Assembly (NCBI GenBank): GCA_019634575.1
Contig: JAHCAY010000001.1
Span: 3,534,001-3,598,000 of the forward strand
Source of the DNA: Candidatus Didemnitutus sp.
GTDB taxonomy: Bacteria; Verrucomicrobiota; Verrucomicrobiia; Opitutales; Opitutaceae
Direction of reading: 5' to 3'
DNA length: 64,000 nucleotides
Under the pieces are notes generated by a model. That model worked only from the letters and a program-made list of their open reading frames with translations. It had not been told where the DNA came from and did no database searches. A program made the position numbers and the translations under genes. Of the stretch, positions 48,961 through 57,488 are shown in pieces. Every line of letters begins with the position of its first letter. Position 1 is the stretch's first letter.

Positions 48961-50241
48961 ATACGGAATCGTCAGCGGCCCTTCCGGCAACACGGCCACC
49001 CGCGGGCGCCCGCCGAGTCGGGCGATTTCGGCGCGCAAGGCGCGACCGAGATCGTCCACTGGTTCGACAAAGGCCCGGCGCAGTTCCTCCGCGGCCATCT
49101 CGCTGTGGAGTCCGACGCGTGCCTTCTGGAGAATGAGCGCGAAGAGCTGCGCCTGCCACTGGTCGAGCACGGGCGCGGTGGCGCCTTCGATCGTGGCGAG
49201 GAGTTCCGCCGGACTTTCGGCGCGGAAGAGCAGGTCGCGGAAGTTGCCGTGCGCGGGGAAGCCGTCGTTGCACCGCGCCGCGCAGAGGATGAGTCCGCCC
49301 GGCTGCACGATGCGTGCGGCGGCGGAGAGGCCCTTGACCGTCTGGTAGAGATTCTGGTCGAGCGGGAAGCCACTGTTCGTGGTGACGACGATCGGGAACG
49401 GTTCCGTGCACGCGGTCATCGCGGTCTCCTTGACGAACGCGCAGCCGGTGCGGTGCGCGGCCATCGTTTCGCCGCAGAAGAAGGCGGTGATGCGGTGCGC
49501 GGCGTTGAGCGTGACGTTCACGCAGAAGTCGATCGGCAGCATCGCGCCGCCCTCGCGCACGCGTTCCTGCGTGGGATTGTTCTCGAGCCGGCCCCACGTG
49601 CTCAACGGATCGCCGACGACGCGGGCGCCGTGGTAGTTCTGGATCGCGTCGAGACCGAGCACGCCCGGAAACACGGCTTTGTAGCCGCCGGAAAAGCCCG
49701 CCATGAAATGCGGCTCGATGAAGCCCATGATGATCCGCCGGTCGGCGCGGACGGTCTCGCGATTGAACGCCACGTCGTAGCCGAAGCGCGACCGCCCGAC
49801 GCGCTCGAGCGTCGCCGGATCGTGCGCGTCGTGGTTCACCACGCGGTAGCGGCGCGCAATGGCGGGACCGAGCATGCGGTCGAGCTCGTCCGGCGTGTTG
49901 GCGCGATGCGAGCCGGTGCCGATGACGATGGTGAAGTTCTCGGCGGGCACGTGAGCGAGCTCCGCGAAGAGCCACGGCAGCAGCCGGTCGCTCGGGAGCG
50001 GACGCGTGCCGTCGGGCACGACGACCGCGACGGTCTCGTGCGCCGCGATGAGTTCGCGCAGCGGACGCGTGCCGATGGGCGCGCGCATCGCCGTCTCGAA
50101 GGCGGCGCGTTCGTCGGGCAACGCGGCGGCGTGACGTGGCCGGAGCACGACCGCATCGATGCCGCTCAGGTCGAGCGACAGGCCGGTCTGGCCGTAGGCC
50201 AGCGCAACCGTTTCCGCCGGCGCAGACTCAGAAGTAGCCAC
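48949..50241 (-). CDS. LarA family nickel-dependent 2-hydroxyacid racemase/epimerase
   Basis: A 430-residue protein; GTG 50241 was chosen because it places the conserved start VALAYGQTGLSLDL near the N-terminus. LarA hallmarks are VVVPDGTRPLPS, IGTGSHRANT, NHDAHD, and EPHFMAGFSGGYKAVFPG, with the histidine and lysine that hold the nickel-pincer cofactor. The family interconverts epimers at C2 of hydroxyacids; besides lactate racemase it is known to include other enzymes, among them a gluconate 2-epimerase. Next to a mannonate dehydratase and a lactonase, gluconate/mannonate epimerisation is the most attractive role. It overlaps the RraA-like stop by 14 nt. Cofactor synthesis genes (larBCE) are not in the window. 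Confidence 0.88.
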   Translation of the reverse strand: MATSESAPAETVALAYGQTGLSLDLSGIDAVVLRPRHAAALPDERAAFETAMRAPIGTRPLRELIAAHETVAVVVPDGTRPLPSDRLLPWLFAELAHVPAENFTIVIGTGSHRANTPDELDRMLGPAIARRYRVVNHDAHDPATLERVGRSRFGYDVAFNRETVRADRRIIMGFIEPHFMAGFSGGYKAVFPGVLGLDAIQNYHGARVVGDPLSTWGRLENNPTQERVREGGAMLPIDFCVNVTLNAAHRITAFFCGETMAAHRTGCAFVKETAMTACTEPFPIVVTTNSGFPLDQNLYQTVKGLSAAARIVQPGGLILCAARCNDGFPAHGNFRDLLFRAESPAELLATIEGATAPVLDQWQAQLFALILQKARVGLHSEMAAEELRRAFVEPVDDLGRALRAEIARLGGRPRVAVLPEGPLTIPYLAR

Positions 50242-50971
50242 CTTTTTCGGAAATCTGCTGCACGGTCTCGCCGGCGGCGACCCAAGAGAAAATCTTCTTC
50301 TCGTTGGCCTTGATCTCCTCGGCGCGGACAAGGACGTCGTAGGCGATGTCGCGCGGCACGCACATCACGCCGTCGATGTCGCCCAGGATCACGTCGCCCG
50401 GTTTCACCACCGTGCTGCCGAGGAGGATCGGGACTTGGTAGTGGGTGATGAGGCAGCGCCCGAGCGAGCCGTTCGGGATGCGGTGTTTGTAGAACACCGG
50501 GAAGTCCTTTTCCATGATCTGGTGTGTGTCGCGGATGCCGCCGTCGATGCACGCGGCACGCACGCCCATGCCGAACGCCGTCGCGGTCATCACGCCGCCC
50601 CAGAGCGTCGCCTTCTCGTCGCCGCTGGTGTCCCAGACCACGAAGCTGTCGGCGTGCAGGTGGCCGAGCATTTCCTCACGGAATTTCATTTCGCCCGTGA
50701 TCTTCACGTTCGGCGCGCTTTTCACGGTGAAGGCGAGACCGGCCACGGTGCGCTCCGGGCGCAGCGGCTTGAGATGGCAGGGCAGCGCTTGGTCGAGTAG
50801 TGCGAACTCGCGCAACACGTCGCTGATCGCGCCGGTGTAGAGCTGCTCGTAGCGGGCGAGCAGTTCCGGGACGGGGACGGGGAACGGCTTGGTCGAGACC
50901 TCTTCGCGCGCGGCGATCAGTTTCTCGAGTTTCATCATTCCGACTTCCTTGCGGTAGGTATCGATGGACAT
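50228..50971 (-). CDS. RraA family aldolase-like protein
   Basis: A 247-residue protein (an inner ATG near 50938 is possible). The RraA fold signature includes YTGAISDVLREF, LAFTVKSAPN, TATAFGMGVRAACIDGGIRD with the key Arg-Asp pair, PVFYKHRI, VKPGDVILGDIDGVMCVP and a C-terminal VRAEEIKANEKKIF. Members bind a divalent metal and several are 4-hydroxy-2-oxoacid aldolases or oxaloacetate decarboxylases, while the E. coli founder binds RNase E. In this operon an aldolase acting on a 2-keto-3-deoxy sugar acid is plausible. It is third of four genes, 12 nt after the SDR. Confidence 0.88.
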   Translation of the reverse strand: MSIDTYRKEVGMMKLEKLIAAREEVSTKPFPVPVPELLARYEQLYTGAISDVLREFALLDQALPCHLKPLRPERTVAGLAFTVKSAPNVKITGEMKFREEMLGHLHADSFVVWDTSGDEKATLWGGVMTATAFGMGVRAACIDGGIRDTHQIMEKDFPVFYKHRIPNGSLGRCLITHYQVPILLGSTVVKPGDVILGDIDGVMCVPRDIAYDVLVRAEEIKANEKKIFSWVAAGETVQQISEKGGYF

Positions 50972-50983
50972 GGGTCTGGGGAG

Positions 50984-51751
50984 TTAAAGGGAGGCGCCGC
51001 CGTCGACGTAGAGAGTCTGGCCGGTGATGTAGGCGCCGGCGTCGGAGCAGAGGAGCAGTGCGGCGCCGGCGCAGTCGCGTGGGGTGCCGATGCGACCGGC
51101 CGGAATGCCCGCGACGACCTTCGCCGCGAACGCCGGGTCGGCGAGGCGCGCGGCGTTGCGGTCGGTGTGGATCGTGCCCGGCGCGAGCGTGTTGAGCGTT
51201 ACACTGCGCGCGGCGAACTGGGGCGCGAGGTTGAGCACGAAGGAGCCGAGCGCGCACTTCGTGGCGGCGTAGACGATCATGTTCGGTCGCGGCACGACCT
51301 GTTGGACGCTGCCGACGACGAGCACGCGACCCCATCCACGTTCGGCCATGGCGGGAAGGAGGGCCTGGAGCAGCTCGAGCGAGCTGCGCAGGTTGACGGC
51401 GACCTGCCGGTCAAAGTCCGCCCGGCTCACGCGCTGCCAGTCGTCGAGGATCTGGATCGCGGCGTTGAGCACGAGGAGATCGATGCCGCCCAGCGCGGCG
51501 ACCGCGGCATTCGCAGCATCTGCGCCTGCGCGGTCGGCGCCAAGATCGGCCTCGATGACCGCCGCCCTCACACCGCGGGTGCGGGCGAGCGTCGCGACCG
51601 CCTCGGCGCGGGCCGCATCCTGGAAATGATGCAAGACCACATCGGCGCCGGCCTGCGCGAGCGTCAGCGCGATCTCGGCGCCGATGCCGGTCGAGGCGCC
51701 GGTGACGAGCGCACGGCGACCGCGCAGCGAAAAGGAAACGGGCAGGTTCAT
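50984..51751 (-). CDS. short-chain dehydrogenase/reductase
   Basis: A 255-residue classical SDR from ATG 51751. The cofactor motif is ALVTGASTGIGAEIALTLA, the NAG-like motif is VLNAAIQ, the catalytic serine is in VVGSVQQV, and the YxxxK is YAATKCAL. It ends in CSDAGAYITGQTLYVDGG, typical of the KduD/FabG-like branch. It oxidises or reduces a hydroxyl group using NAD(P). Its start overlaps the uxuA-like stop in an ATGA. In this operon it may act on mannonate, fructuronate or 2-keto-3-deoxygluconate; substrate unknown. Confidence 0.92.
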   Translation of the reverse strand: MNLPVSFSLRGRRALVTGASTGIGAEIALTLAQAGADVVLHHFQDAARAEAVATLARTRGVRAAVIEADLGADRAGADAANAAVAALGGIDLLVLNAAIQILDDWQRVSRADFDRQVAVNLRSSLELLQALLPAMAERGWGRVLVVGSVQQVVPRPNMIVYAATKCALGSFVLNLAPQFAARSVTLNTLAPGTIHTDRNAARLADPAFAAKVVAGIPAGRIGTPRDCAGAALLLCSDAGAYITGQTLYVDGGASL

Positions 51752-52767
51752 GGGGTGTGGAGCCACTCCTCGGGCGAGGTGCGGACGTCGAGCGCGTCCA
51801 TCAGGCCGAGGAGGTAGCCGTCGGCAAAGAGCCGGCCGAGCGTGCCGTAACCAGGCTGGTCGTTCGGTTCGCCGGCCATCGTCGGCACGTGGTCGCAGCG
51901 CACCGGCCCGCGGAAACCGGCGGTGTGATAAAGCTGCAGCATTGCGGGGAAATCGGTCGGACCCTCGTCGTGGAACGTCTCGGTGAAAGACCGTGCGTCA
52001 CCCACGACGTCGCGCAGATGCACGAAGTGGACGCGCCCCGTGCGCGTGAAATGCTCGATGTTCGCGGCGAGCCTGCGCTGCGTCTCGGCGCCGTCGGGTC
52101 CGCCCATGAGTTTCCAGTTTGCCTGGCAGAACGTCAGTCCGTGCGCCGGCGATGCCGACAAGCCGAGCGCGCGCTGGAACTGTTCCGGCGCGTGGAAAAT
52201 CCGTCCGAGTCCGCGCAGCGACGGCACCGGCGGATCGTCGGGATGCGCGCCGAGGCGCACGCCGGCGGCTTCCGCCGCGGGCAGGATCGCACGGAGAAAA
52301 TGGACGTAGTTGTCCCAGATGCGCTCGGCGGAAATCTCGCCGTGTTCGGTGAGGGTCGCCGGCATTTGCGCGAGGTCGAGGCGTGACACGAGCGCGCCGC
52401 CGCGGCCGGGCACGCCGGCGTCGGAGCGGTGCCAGCCGATGCCGGCCATGAAATTGTAGCAGAGCAGCCGCAGGCCGAGTTCGCCCATGTTGCGCAGCAT
52501 TTTCCGGTAGGTGGCGATGTCTTCGTCGCGACCCGGCAAGCCGAGCTTGATGCGGGTCATGTCGATCGGGTCGCCTTCGAGCCCGATCAGCGTCAGCCCG
52601 GCCTCCGCGAGTTCGCGCTGGATCGTCCGCAGCGTGTCGATCTCGCTCGGCGGCGGCAGGCGTGTCCAGTGCGGGTCCGTTTTGACCACGCAATGCCGGA
52701 TGCCCATCTGCACCGTGAGAGGCCAGAGTGGGGCTGGCCGCGGCGGAAGAAATTCGATCAGGAACAC
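51748..52767 (-). CDS. uxuA: mannonate dehydratase (UxuA family)
   Basis: A 339-residue TIM-barrel protein from GTG 52767. Further upstream ATGs in frame overlap the palindromic operator at 52816 and are unlikely. UxuA hallmarks are LGAHPDDPPVPSLRGLGRI, LTFCQANWKLMG, VHFVHLRDV, FHDEGPTDFPAML and CDHVPTMAGE, containing the metal-binding Cys/His/Asp residues. It dehydrates D-mannonate to 2-keto-3-deoxygluconate. It is first in the operon with SDR, RraA and LarA-like genes, and is shorter than E. coli UxuA (~394 residues), as in many non-enterobacterial forms. Confidence 0.9.
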   Translation of the reverse strand: MFLIEFLPPRPAPLWPLTVQMGIRHCVVKTDPHWTRLPPPSEIDTLRTIQRELAEAGLTLIGLEGDPIDMTRIKLGLPGRDEDIATYRKMLRNMGELGLRLLCYNFMAGIGWHRSDAGVPGRGGALVSRLDLAQMPATLTEHGEISAERIWDNYVHFLRAILPAAEAAGVRLGAHPDDPPVPSLRGLGRIFHAPEQFQRALGLSASPAHGLTFCQANWKLMGGPDGAETQRRLAANIEHFTRTGRVHFVHLRDVVGDARSFTETFHDEGPTDFPAMLQLYHTAGFRGPVRCDHVPTMAGEPNDQPGYGTLGRLFADGYLLGLMDALDVRTSPEEWLHTP

Positions 52768-52815
52768 GCCTCGCGATTCCGCGGTGGCGCAGCGCCTGGG
52801 GCAACGCAGGCATCG

Positions 52816-52828
52816 GGTAACAGTTACC
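52816..52828. promoter_or_regulatory. putative LacI-type operator of the uxuA operon
   Basis: GGTAACAGTTACC, a perfect palindrome identical to that at 37944-37956, lies 49 nt upstream of the uxuA start. This supports common control of the uxuA operon and the distant GH-A gene. Confidence 0.75.
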
Positions 52829-53163
52829 ATGCGCCGGGGACGAGTGGCGCGCATGAGGGCCGCTGCTTGCGTGAATGATACTCAGCTGTCGTGCGCGGCA
52901 TCGGTTCTTAGCCATCCCATCCTTGTCGTCGCTGTGCCGGTCCGGAGGAAACTGACTGCGGCGCGAAGACCACGCATGGATGTTTGGGCGAAGGCTATCG
53001 CGCGCCGTCTGGTGCTCCCGCGTTCATCGCGTTTCTCGCCGATGCCGCGCAGAGGGCAGTAGGAAAAACCTGGCCTTTACCATTCCCCAAGAAACATCGG
53101 GGGCTGCTTTGACGGCAGCACCTGAAACTGAGGTGCTGCATCTCAGAAGTGCCTAAACAAGAA
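52829..53163. other. intergenic region left of the integrative element
   Basis: There are 335 bases without a gene I can support. They contain a 9-bp hairpin, GCAGCACCT/AGGTGCTGC (53115-53139, 7-nt loop). The sequence near 53060-53160 is lower in GC than the operon to the left. Confidence 0.45.
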
Positions 53164-53188
53164 GGCCCTCCCGAGCAGTGGGAGGGCC
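53164..53188 (-). terminator. terminator of the disrupted tRNA gene
   Basis: GGCCCTCCC (53164-53172) and GGGAGGGCC (53180-53188) are a perfect 9-bp stem. On the minus strand a T-rich CTTCTTGTTT follows. It lies 7 nt past the tRNA 3' end, the usual tRNA terminator position. Confidence 0.8.
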
Positions 53189-53194
53189 TCAAAT

Positions 53195-53239
53195 TGGGTG
53201 CAGGGGTTGGATTTGAACCAACGACCTTCAGGTTATGAG
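53195..53239 (-). pseudogene. 3' half of an initiator tRNA (attachment site of an integrative element)
   Basis: On the minus strand this reads CTCATAA (anticodon loop with CAT), CCTGAAGG, then the T-arm GTTGG-TTCAAAT-CCAAC, the acceptor 3' strand CCCTGCA and C-CCA. The AAGGTCGT-GGTTCAAATCC context and the acceptor-terminal A suit an initiator tRNA-fMet. Everything 5' of the anticodon loop is missing; there the sequence changes to integrase-side DNA. This is the usual trace of site-specific integration into a tRNA gene, with the intact copy expected at the other end of the element, beyond the window. Confidence 0.8.
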
Positions 53240-53281
53240 GGCAACTTCCTAACCGCTGCCCCTGAATCGCTTAACCCGGGT

Positions 53282-53311
53282 TTTGGCCAAACTTTGGCCC
53301 TTCCTTTGGCT
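53282..53311 (+). repeat. three short direct repeats upstream of the integrase
   Basis: TTTGGCC at 53282 and 53293 and TTTGGCT at 53305 recur at 11-12-nt spacing, close to the tRNA-half attachment site and ahead of the integrase gene. They may be integrase arm-type binding sites, but this rests only on position and spacing. Confidence 0.4.
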
Positions 53312-53392
53312 ACCGTGATCTCGGGAGATGCCGTCCGTTGCTCCGCGCTGCGTGAGGTTTCAAATCAACCTCACAAAACAAAGGAGTCTGTC

Positions 53393-54793
53393 ATGAGTCT
53401 GGAACTACGTCGGGGAGTCAGCGAATGGTGGTATGGAAAATTCAAAGTCAACGGCCGCAAGTTCACCAAGAATCTGGCCGTAAAGGTGCAGGGCGTCGTG
53501 CCGCCGACCCTGCGCGAGATGGGCGACATCGTGTTTGAGCGTTCCCGCGCCAAGGCACAGGCGGCGATGGAAAAATTCCAGGAGGACTTGAAGCGGCGGT
53601 CGGCGGCCGAGGAATTGGTGCAGACTATCCATGAAATCCGCACCGGCGCCCGGGTCAGTTCGGTCCCGCTGGCCGAAATCGGTGCCCGCTGGTGCGCGGT
53701 CCTGCGCCGCCGTCCCCTGAGCGCGAGCTACCAGAAGCAGAAGGTCGCCTGCATCGAGCGATTCGTCCGTTTCGCGAAAAAGGCCTCTCCTTCTCTGCAT
53801 GAGATGGCCCAGATCCATGCCCCGCTGGCCAATGCCTTCTGCCGGGCGGAGCTGGCACGTGGGGTGGCGGCCAAGACCTATAATCACACTCTGATTCACC
53901 TGCGCTCGGTGTTTCATGCGCTGCGCAAGGAAGCGGGCATCGCCGAGAATCCGTTCGCCGCCATCCCACTCCAGGACGGTGAGACGGTTTTCCGGAAACC
54001 GTTCTCGGTCGATGAACTCTCGTTGCTCGAAGAGAAGGCCAAGGCCGATCCCTTCATCTATCCGCTGATCGTGACGGGCATGTGCACGGCCATGCGCCGG
54101 GGCGATTGCTGCACGCTGCTGCGCAGCTCGGTCGATCTTGAAGGCGGCTTCGTGACCGTGAAAACGGCGAAAACCGGCGAGACGGTGCAAATCCCGATCT
54201 TTCCGCTCTTGCGTGGTGTGCTCGAAAAGGCGCTGGCGAAGCCCGCGCCGCGTCCGCCGTTCTACGTCTTCCCGGAGTTGGAGGCGCACTACCGGATTAA
54301 CCCGGACCACCTCACCGACCGCGTGCGCCGCGTGATGAAGGCGGCGGGGTTCTTTAACCCGAAGGAAGATGAGGCACAGCGGGCTACTCGCGGCGCGATC
54401 CAACAGGAACGCGAGCACGGGCTACGCAAGGCCTCGCTCCGCGATTTTCATTCATTCCGCGTCACCTGGGTGACGGTGGCCCTCACGGCCGGCGTCCCGT
54501 TGGAAATCGTGCAGCGGGTTACCGGGCATCGCACCACCTCGATTGTGCTCAAGCATTACTTCCAACCGGGGAAGGAAGACTTCCGGCGCACGCTGGCCGG
54601 CAAGTTGCCGTCGCTGCTCGGCGACCACACCCAGCGGGTGAACGACGAGTTCAACGTGGCCGAGTTGCGGGCGAAGTTGACCGCGATGGAGGATTCGACC
54701 TGGCGCCACATCCGCGACGAGCTCCTCAGCCGCCTGCCGGCCGAAAAGAACGTAACCCAGTTCGCCTTGCCCAAATCAGGCTTCGCCGCGTGA
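53393..54793 (+). CDS. tyrosine recombinase / integrase
   Basis: A 466-residue protein from ATG 53393 with the ribosome site AAAGGAG 5 nt upstream. An N-terminal SAM-like core-binding domain (~130-225, SASYQKQKVACIERFVRFAK) precedes the catalytic domain with Arg I in MCTAMRRGDCCTLLRSS, the HxxR box in FHSFRVTWVTVAL, and GHRTTSIVLKHYF with the second histidine and the nucleophilic tyrosine. It should excise and insert the element at the adjacent tRNA half. Its location right beside the attachment site is typical. Identification is firm. Confidence 0.95.
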   Translation: MSLELRRGVSEWWYGKFKVNGRKFTKNLAVKVQGVVPPTLREMGDIVFERSRAKAQAAMEKFQEDLKRRSAAEELVQTIHEIRTGARVSSVPLAEIGARWCAVLRRRPLSASYQKQKVACIERFVRFAKKASPSLHEMAQIHAPLANAFCRAELARGVAAKTYNHTLIHLRSVFHALRKEAGIAENPFAAIPLQDGETVFRKPFSVDELSLLEEKAKADPFIYPLIVTGMCTAMRRGDCCTLLRSSVDLEGGFVTVKTAKTGETVQIPIFPLLRGVLEKALAKPAPRPPFYVFPELEAHYRINPDHLTDRVRRVMKAAGFFNPKEDEAQRATRGAIQQEREHGLRKASLRDFHSFRVTWVTVALTAGVPLEIVQRVTGHRTTSIVLKHYFQPGKEDFRRTLAGKLPSLLGDHTQRVNDEFNVAELRAKLTAMEDSTWRHIRDELLSRLPAEKNVTQFALPKSGFAA

Positions 54794-54865
54794 TGAGTGC
54801 GCCAATTACAGCCCTGCGGGAGTCAAGTTAGTCATGAAATCGGATGCTATGCAGATTTCTCAAGA

Positions 54866-57463
54866 TCAGCCCGCATCGACAGGCACAGCCAGTAGATTGC
54901 TGATTTCGGCGTAGAGGGGAATCTCCTGCTCAGCCTCGACGCTTACCAACAGACTGTAGCGGATTGGGAGCGCGTGACAGTCATGCCACGGATCGCCTTC
55001 CGGAAACTTACGATAAGCCCACCAGCCCTTGGCCGGGAAGATGGCAATGCGATCCATCTGTGCGAGGTCAGCGGCGGAGCCTTTCCACACATCGTGGATC
55101 AACGAACCGCCTTTCCCGCAGAGTTTGGAGCCCAAAGCCCAACCTGGATCAGACGGCAGATTCTCCACATTGACATCGTCGTCGTCCGGGCTCTCCGTTT
55201 TCTGAGCGACCCGGGTCATACGCGCCTCAAAACGGGCATCATCGCTATCGTCCTTGTTGCGGACAAGGAAGCGGAGAAGGCTCCCGCCGTAGCGGTAACG
55301 GGAGCCCTTGAGTGCATTATTGGCCGACGGATTCGGCGCCACGAAATAGGATAGAGTCACCCGCAGGGTGAGAGTGGCGTTGTAGTTGTCTTGGAGCAGT
55401 TGCTTGGGCCACGGAAGCCGGTGAATATGGCAGTCGTTGAGTTTGACGCTGCTTTTTTCCTTTTTGTAAGGCCGCAGTTCATCCTGACGGATCAAGGTGG
55501 TGGCGTGCTGGGCGCTGAAGTAGGCGCGGGCTATGTCGGGTTCGCCATAGCCGTAGGAACGTAGAATCTGGATGAACCGCTGGCGGTCATTTTTCTTCTT
55601 GGTGTAGGCACGGTGCGGATCGACGCCATCGAGCATGACCGGGGTCCAACGAGCGGCGTGAACGAGAAGACCGCGGACAGTCTCCGGCCAAAGATCGGGA
55701 TAGCGAGCGGTGATCTCCGCGGCGAGACCAGCGGCTTGGGCGGTTGACGCGCTGGTCGCCTTGAAGGAACAAAACGGCTTTCCTGCCTGCACCTTCGCGG
55801 ACGTGCTCACAAGTTGCAGAGAGTCGGGATACTCGATGTGATTTTCCGGGTGGACGGCAGCGTTGCCGCCTTCGAGCACGATCTCGGGTTTGAGTGGCCA
55901 ATGAGGGTCCCACTCACACGAGGTGCGGCTGAAAGGGCTGAGCATTCCTTTTTCCCGGACAATGGGAGTGAGACGACGGGCTTCATCATCACCTTCGGTC
56001 ACGGCTGTGCGCCGCGTGAGTGCTCCTACCGTTATTGCATTCCATGCTTGAGCGGGATCTTCGATAGGCGTCTTACGATTCTCGTCGGGATAAGTATAAC
56101 TGGCACCGGCATTATCCGGATGCACGTTGCCCGCCGAAACGAGGATAAGCCGCTTCGAGCCATTGCCATCGCCATAGGCAGCCGTATCCACGGCAGCACT
56201 CCAAGCAGAGGGTTTCCCGTCATCGGTTCCCGGTGCGGTCACGGCTAGACAGTAGGCGCGCTTGCGCTGGGCGTTGTTGATTTCGGGACGTCGAACGGCC
56301 TGGAGAGTGACGGAGCCATAATTGTCTGGGTCATGCAGACGATGCGGATCGAAAAGGCGGACCGACTCCAGACGATGGAGTTGATTCCACTTCTGATTGG
56401 ATGCGGTAAGCTGGCGCAAATCGCCATAGGCAGCCAACCCCGCCATAGGGGTGCCATGGCCGTGAGCGCTTTGGGCGGTGTAGCCGTCACTCCCGTCGCC
56501 ATCGCCGAACACCGTGTCGTTGTCGGGCGCGGCGAGAAGAGGTTCTAGCAAGCTATGGCCGCGATTGACGCCAGTATCCAGAAGACAAACGGCGGGAGCA
56601 TCATCCGGAGGGAAATTGATGCGCTGCAAAGCCTCAGCGACGTAATCTTCCTGCTCGATGAGATTGAGGTCGGTGAGACCCAGCACGCAGGCGTGTGCAG
56701 CACGGAGTTCGGCCAGCGTGTCGAGCAAGGGGATCGACGATGCAAGTGTTGAGTAGGTGCCGCGTGCGACAAACACGTAATGGTCCGGAAGGACGAGTGC
56801 ATCGCCGCGCTTTTCCAAACCTAAGGCGTCGGCAATTGACAAAAAGCGGTCACGACTGGCTACAGGATACTTGCGCACCCAAAACTGCCACCAATGAGGA
56901 TCGGCATCTTGCGGCAAATCTTCCGGTGCATCCGTCCAAAGTCCTTCGATGCCCGCCTGCGCGATGGTGTCGATGTTGGCCAGCCAAGGGAGATTTCCTT
57001 TTGTCCCAGTGCCGGTGCTGAACTTCCTGACTTTCTCCGCCAGAACACCCAACCCGCCGAATGGCACGTTCAGAAGTATGCGAGTATAGGGCCGGCCCTC
57101 GTCATCGACAAGTTGCAGGGACTGCAAATGCACCGGAGGCGGGCCATATTTCTCTCCCCGTTGAGTCGTCAGAGCGTAAATATCTTCGGTGGCGAGCGGA
57201 TAGCCCGGCTTGGTGGTAAGCGTGACGGGGATGCCCGTCATTTCCGGCATGTCATCCGCCGGTATGGATTCCTCAATCCAATCACTCACGGCTTTCAGTT
57301 GCGTCGCAAGGAATGCGGCATGCTCGGAGCGCACGACCTCCCGAATGCTGCGCTGGCCACGTCCATTCCCTTTGTAATCCACCCGCTTGGGTTGTGCGGG
57401 TAGAAGCAGATGCTTGAGCGTCGGCTTCGGGAGAGGAAAAAGCGGCTGCGTATGATCCGGCAC
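54866..57463 (-). CDS. ietS: subtilisin-like S8 peptidase of an IetAS-type anti-phage system
   Basis: An 865-residue protein without signal peptide, so cytoplasmic. The catalytic triad is visible: Asp ~296 in AVCLLDTGVNRGHS, His ~333 in SAHGHGTPMAGLAAYGD, Ser ~570 in FKATSASTAQAAGLAAEITA; VSAGNVHPDN supplies the oxyanion Asn. The ~280-residue N-terminal and ~280-residue C-terminal regions are family-specific. Immediately upstream (25-nt gap) is an AAA ATPase, and this ATPase-subtilase pair is the arrangement of the IetAS defence system (ATPase plus subtilase). The infection trigger and target are not known to me. GC content looks lower than in the chromosomal neighbours, fitting an acquired cassette. 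Confidence 0.85.
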   Translation of the reverse strand: MPDHTQPLFPLPKPTLKHLLLPAQPKRVDYKGNGRGQRSIREVVRSEHAAFLATQLKAVSDWIEESIPADDMPEMTGIPVTLTTKPGYPLATEDIYALTTQRGEKYGPPPVHLQSLQLVDDEGRPYTRILLNVPFGGLGVLAEKVRKFSTGTGTKGNLPWLANIDTIAQAGIEGLWTDAPEDLPQDADPHWWQFWVRKYPVASRDRFLSIADALGLEKRGDALVLPDHYVFVARGTYSTLASSIPLLDTLAELRAAHACVLGLTDLNLIEQEDYVAEALQRINFPPDDAPAVCLLDTGVNRGHSLLEPLLAAPDNDTVFGDGDGSDGYTAQSAHGHGTPMAGLAAYGDLRQLTASNQKWNQLHRLESVRLFDPHRLHDPDNYGSVTLQAVRRPEINNAQRKRAYCLAVTAPGTDDGKPSAWSAAVDTAAYGDGNGSKRLILVSAGNVHPDNAGASYTYPDENRKTPIEDPAQAWNAITVGALTRRTAVTEGDDEARRLTPIVREKGMLSPFSRTSCEWDPHWPLKPEIVLEGGNAAVHPENHIEYPDSLQLVSTSAKVQAGKPFCSFKATSASTAQAAGLAAEITARYPDLWPETVRGLLVHAARWTPVMLDGVDPHRAYTKKKNDRQRFIQILRSYGYGEPDIARAYFSAQHATTLIRQDELRPYKKEKSSVKLNDCHIHRLPWPKQLLQDNYNATLTLRVTLSYFVAPNPSANNALKGSRYRYGGSLLRFLVRNKDDSDDARFEARMTRVAQKTESPDDDDVNVENLPSDPGWALGSKLCGKGGSLIHDVWKGSAADLAQMDRIAIFPAKGWWAYRKFPEGDPWHDCHALPIRYSLLVSVEAEQEIPLYAEISNLLAVPVDAG

Positions 57464-57488
57464 AGACGGGTATTCGTTTGGGTTCGGA

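Noticed and set aside
52816..52854. Upstream ATG starts for the UxuA-type gene
   Set aside because: One of them lies within the palindromic operator and the added residues are not family-like; GTG 52767 fits better.
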